NCBI RefSeq assembly: GCF_020991005.1
Contig: NZ_JAJLLW010000005.1
Span: 62,001 to 126,000, forward strand
Direction: 5' to 3'
Length of the DNA: 64,000 nucleotides
Source: Halomonas sp. CUBES01
GTDB lineage: Bacteria; Pseudomonadota; Gammaproteobacteria; Pseudomonadales; Halomonadaceae
The first letter of the stretch is position 1. Every line of letters starts with the position of its first letter. Below the pieces are notes generated by a model that saw only the letters and a program-made list of their open reading frames with translations, was not told the DNA's origin and ran no database searches. A program made the position numbers and the translations under genes. This document shows positions 61,673-64,000 of the stretch, in pieces.

Positions 61673-63241
61673 TCAGTCGTCGAGGTTGGCGCCTGACTTC
61701 CATGACCAGTCGCGCCAGCGCAGGTCGAAAAGGTCCTTGCGGCGGTCTTTCAGGTTGGTCACCGAGCCTTCGGCACGCACCACGGTCAGGCGGGTCAGAT
61801 CCAGGTCCGAGAAGAAGATCATCTCGGTATTGGGCGTGGTTTCGGCCAGCACCGCATCGTGGGGGAAGGCAAAGTCGGACGGCGAGAACACCGCCGACTG
61901 AGCGTACTGGATGTCCAGGTTCTCGATCGACGGCAGGTTGCCGACGCTGCCGCACAGCACCACGTAACATTCGTTTTCGATGGCCCGCGCCTGGGCGCAG
62001 TGGCGCACCCGCAGGTAACCGTTCTTGGTGTCGGTCCAGAAGGGCACGAACAAGATGTCCATATCCTGGTCGGCGAGCAGGCGACCAAGTTCCGGGAACT
62101 CCACGTCGTAGCAGATCAGGATGCCCACGCGTCCCGCGTCGGTATCGAATACCTGCAGGTCATCGCCACCTTCGATCACCCAGTCGCGACGCTCCTGGGG
62201 CGTGATGTGCAGCTTCGACTGCTTCTCGATGCTACCGTCGCGGTGGAGAAGGTAGGTGACGTTGTAGAGCCGGTCATCGTCGCGGGCTTCGATCATCGAG
62301 CCGCCCACGATATTGATGTTGTAGGACACGGCCATGCGCGAAAGCTCGGTGACGAATCGTTCGGTAAAGCCGGCCAGAAAGCGAATGGCGCCCATCTGAT
62401 CCTGCTGAGCCTCGCGGTCCTGCAAACCCATCAAGGGCGCATTGAAAAGCTCCGGGAAGACCGCAAAGTCGCTCTGGTAATCCGAGAGCGCATCCACGAA
62501 GTATTCGATCTGCTGGAGCGCAGCCTCGACGGAGGAAAACTCGCGCATCTGCCACTGCACCGCGCCGACGCGCACCTGGGTCGGGCGGGTATCGAGTACG
62601 CTTTCGGCGGGCTCGAACAGGATGTTGTTCCATTCCAGCAGCGTCGCGTAGCCCCGGGACTGCTCGTCTTCGGGCAGGTACTTGCGCAGCAGGCGCTTGA
62701 CCTGGAAGTCGTTGGCCAGCTGGAAGGACAGAATCGGGTCGTAGATCTCCTTGCGGGAGACCTTGTCAATGTACTGGGCCGGGGAGAGCTCGTCGGCGTG
62801 CTGGCAGTATTCGGGAATACGTCCGCCCGCCAGAATCGCCCGCAGGTTATGCGAACGGCATAGCTCCTTGCGCGCCTCGTAAAGGCGACGCCCCAGGCGG
62901 TAGCCACGGTAGTCGGGGTGGATCAGGATATCCAGCCCGTACATGGCATCGCCGTCCTGATCGTTGAGAATGATCTCGCGGTGGCCGATCAGGTCGTCGT
63001 ACTTGTGCGGATTGGAAAACTCGTCGTAGTCCACCTGCACGGTGAGTGCGACGCCAACCAGCACGCCGTCGTCCTCGATGGCAATCTGACCGTCGGGGAA
63101 TTCCTGGATCAGCTTGTCGATGGTGTGCTTGGGCCAGGCACCCCCGATGTCGTGATACACCGCATCCATCAGCGTCTTGAGCTGCTCGTAGTCGTCGCTT
63201 GCGAGGTTGCGGAGGTTAAGGTGCAGTTCTTCTAAGGACAT
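61673..63241 (-). CDS. GNAT acetyltransferase-carbon/nitrogen hydrolase (nitrilase) fusion
   Basis: 522 residues. Residues about 10-215 form a GNAT domain (DILIHPDYRGYRLGRRLYEA binds acetyl-CoA). Residues about 222-505 form a nitrilase-family hydrolase with the catalytic Glu in VFPELFNAP, Lys in SKLHITPQE and Cys in LICYDVEFPE. This two-domain arrangement recurs in bacteria, but the substrate is not established; an amide made or removed in one protein is an attractive guess. Single gene, followed on the other side by a strong terminator. Confidence 0.93.
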   Translation of the reverse strand: MSLEELHLNLRNLASDDYEQLKTLMDAVYHDIGGAWPKHTIDKLIQEFPDGQIAIEDDGVLVGVALTVQVDYDEFSNPHKYDDLIGHREIILNDQDGDAMYGLDILIHPDYRGYRLGRRLYEARKELCRSHNLRAILAGGRIPEYCQHADELSPAQYIDKVSRKEIYDPILSFQLANDFQVKRLLRKYLPEDEQSRGYATLLEWNNILFEPAESVLDTRPTQVRVGAVQWQMREFSSVEAALQQIEYFVDALSDYQSDFAVFPELFNAPLMGLQDREAQQDQMGAIRFLAGFTERFVTELSRMAVSYNINIVGGSMIEARDDDRLYNVTYLLHRDGSIEKQSKLHITPQERRDWVIEGGDDLQVFDTDAGRVGILICYDVEFPELGRLLADQDMDILFVPFWTDTKNGYLRVRHCAQARAIENECYVVLCGSVGNLPSIENLDIQYAQSAVFSPSDFAFPHDAVLAETTPNTEMIFFSDLDLTRLTVVRAEGSVTNLKDRRKDLFDLRWRDWSWKSGANLDD

Positions 63242-63338
63242 GCATTACCCTTCGTGTGAAAATCATGGCGCAATGATACCACTCTCGGTCGATCTACAGG
63301 GACAGCAACCTCAGTGGGTACCATAGAGGCGCCAACGA

Positions 63339-63366
63339 AAAAGCCCCGGCGAATGCCGGGGCTTTT
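63339..63366. terminator. Bidirectional terminator upstream of the acidic protein gene's 3' end
   Basis: A perfect 12-base stem: AAAAGCCCCGGC (63339-63350) and GCCGGGGCTTTT (63355-63366) with a GAAT loop. It terminates the minus-strand acidic protein gene. Confidence 0.92.
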
Positions 63367-63389
63367 CATAACCGATGGCGTACCAGCGA

Positions 63390-63710
63390 TCAATCTTCGG
63401 GATCGTTAGCGGAGTCGACACCGTTGTCAGAAGCAACTTCGCCTTCTTCAAGCTGGCCATCGGGATCGTTCATGGCATCTTCTGGATCGTTGGCGCTGTC
63501 AGTGACGTTTTCCTCTTCCACGACAGCGTCGTCGGACATTGTCGCGTTTGGTTCAGTCTGGCCATCGTCCGGATCATTGGCGGAATCAACGCTGGTTTCC
63601 GCTTCATTTAGATCGTGGTCTTTCATGTCTTCGTGATGGTCGGCAAAGGCCATGCCTGACATCAAACCGAATGTACCTACTAGCGCGACTGTCCTGATGA
63701 CGTTTTTCAT
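63390..63710 (-). CDS. Small exported, highly acidic repeat protein
   Basis: 106 residues. A Sec signal peptide with likely cleavage after AFA (residue 23) gives an 83-residue mature protein dominated by Asp, Glu and Asn with almost no basic residues. The motif DSANDP(D/E)D occurs three times (42-49, 71-78 and 99-106) and a shorter NDPDG at 81-85. No family recognised. Acidic Asp/Asn repeats suggest cation (calcium) binding or simply adaptation to high salt. Confidence 0.85.
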   Translation of the reverse strand: MKNVIRTVALVGTFGLMSGMAFADHHEDMKDHDLNEAETSVDSANDPDDGQTEPNATMSDDAVVEEENVTDSANDPEDAMNDPDGQLEEGEVASDNGVDSANDPED

Positions 63711-63820
63711 AGCAAATCCTTATGATCTGATTAATTGCTTTTTCATTCAAAGGCATCGTGTCGATGAATGATATGTACAATCCTAGTAGAGATATTTTGT
63801 TTTTCAAGCATGGATTTTCG

Positions 63821-64000
63821 TTAGCTGCGTTTGCGTACCGTGGCACCTTCGTTCTTGACGGCCTGGGAAAAGGATTGAGTCAGCGTCTGTGCCATGATGA
63901 CGCCCGCCAATATCAACAGGCCGCCGATAAAGTGGAACCCGGCGACCCGTTCCCCCAACAGCGCCATGGCGATGAGCGCGCTGAACAGCGGCATCAGGTT
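63821..64000 (-). CDS. C-terminal end of an EamA/DMT-family transporter (cut by the window)
   Basis: The minus-strand frame entering at 64000 reads NLMPLFSALIAMALLGERV, then FHFIGGLLILAGVIMAQTLT, and ends with a basic tail VKNEGATVRKRS before TAA at 63821-63823. This is the last helix pair of an EamA repeat with its conserved LGE(R)-x-x-x-x-F/Y motif. The rest of the gene lies outside the window. Confidence 0.85.
   Translation of the reverse strand, partial: NLMPLFSALIAMALLGERVAGFHFIGGLLILAGVIMAQTLTQSFSQAVKNEGATVRKRS

Noticed and set aside
1..64000. tRNA, rRNA genes, CRISPR arrays and prophage structural genes
   Set aside because: I looked for them and saw none. A tRNA could be missed by eye, so a covariance search would be needed to exclude one.

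Overview
The window looks like a chromosomal segment of a moderately halophilic gammaproteobacterium, most probably Halomonadaceae (Halomonas and relatives). This is inferred from the GC-rich codon use, the gene families, gamma-butyrobetaine/betaine-type solute genes and very acidic exported proteins. No rRNA gene, convincing tRNA or CRISPR array was seen.

Region 1 (1-23 kb) is a patchwork accessory region. It holds a type II toxin-antitoxin pair, an AraC regulator with a LysE exporter, a DapA-family aldolase, a PAS-GGDEF-EAL protein with a degenerate GGDEF motif, an isoleucine-dioxygenase-like enzyme and a DUF2235 hydrolase. Three copies of a DUF427 gene, each with its own upstream promoter block, are spread through it (5.9, 11.1 and 19.4 kb; the first is frameshifted). 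AT-richer cargo lies next to or between these copies: a TIR-domain protein, an IS3 transposase scrap, a LysR-flanked four-gene catabolic operon (FAD protein, fused CoA-transferase, cupin, EamA exporter), and a caspase-like protease followed by a PD-(D/E)XK nuclease. The last pair is the best candidate for an undescribed system. Scars of duplication and deletion (partial lysE and araC copies, a broken EamA gene, a toxin tail) show repeated rearrangement.

Region 2 (23-41 kb) is mostly housekeeping: recD and recB (translationally coupled), then pncB on the opposite strand, then recC, so recC is separated from recBD. Two orphan antitoxin genes bracketed by three copies of a short repeat follow, then ilvD, a ChrA chromate transporter, a small HTH protein and purEK with a clear promoter and leader hairpin.

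Region 3 (41-64 kb) holds two tandem membrane diguanylate cyclases that differ by one PAS module, a TraX-like protein, an arginine/ornithine-type ABC transporter with an AstE-family gene (an aot-like cluster), wrbA, a tartrate/D-malate dehydrogenase with a divergent LysR regulator, blc, yjbQ, a metallophosphoesterase-like/glycosyltransferase fusion with a nearby TVP38 membrane protein, a gamma-butyrobetaine hydroxylase plus betaine-type binding protein under a divergent LysR, an alanine/glycine:cation symporter, an alkyltransferase-like protein, a GNAT-nitrilase fusion, a small acidic repeat protein and the end of an EamA transporter.
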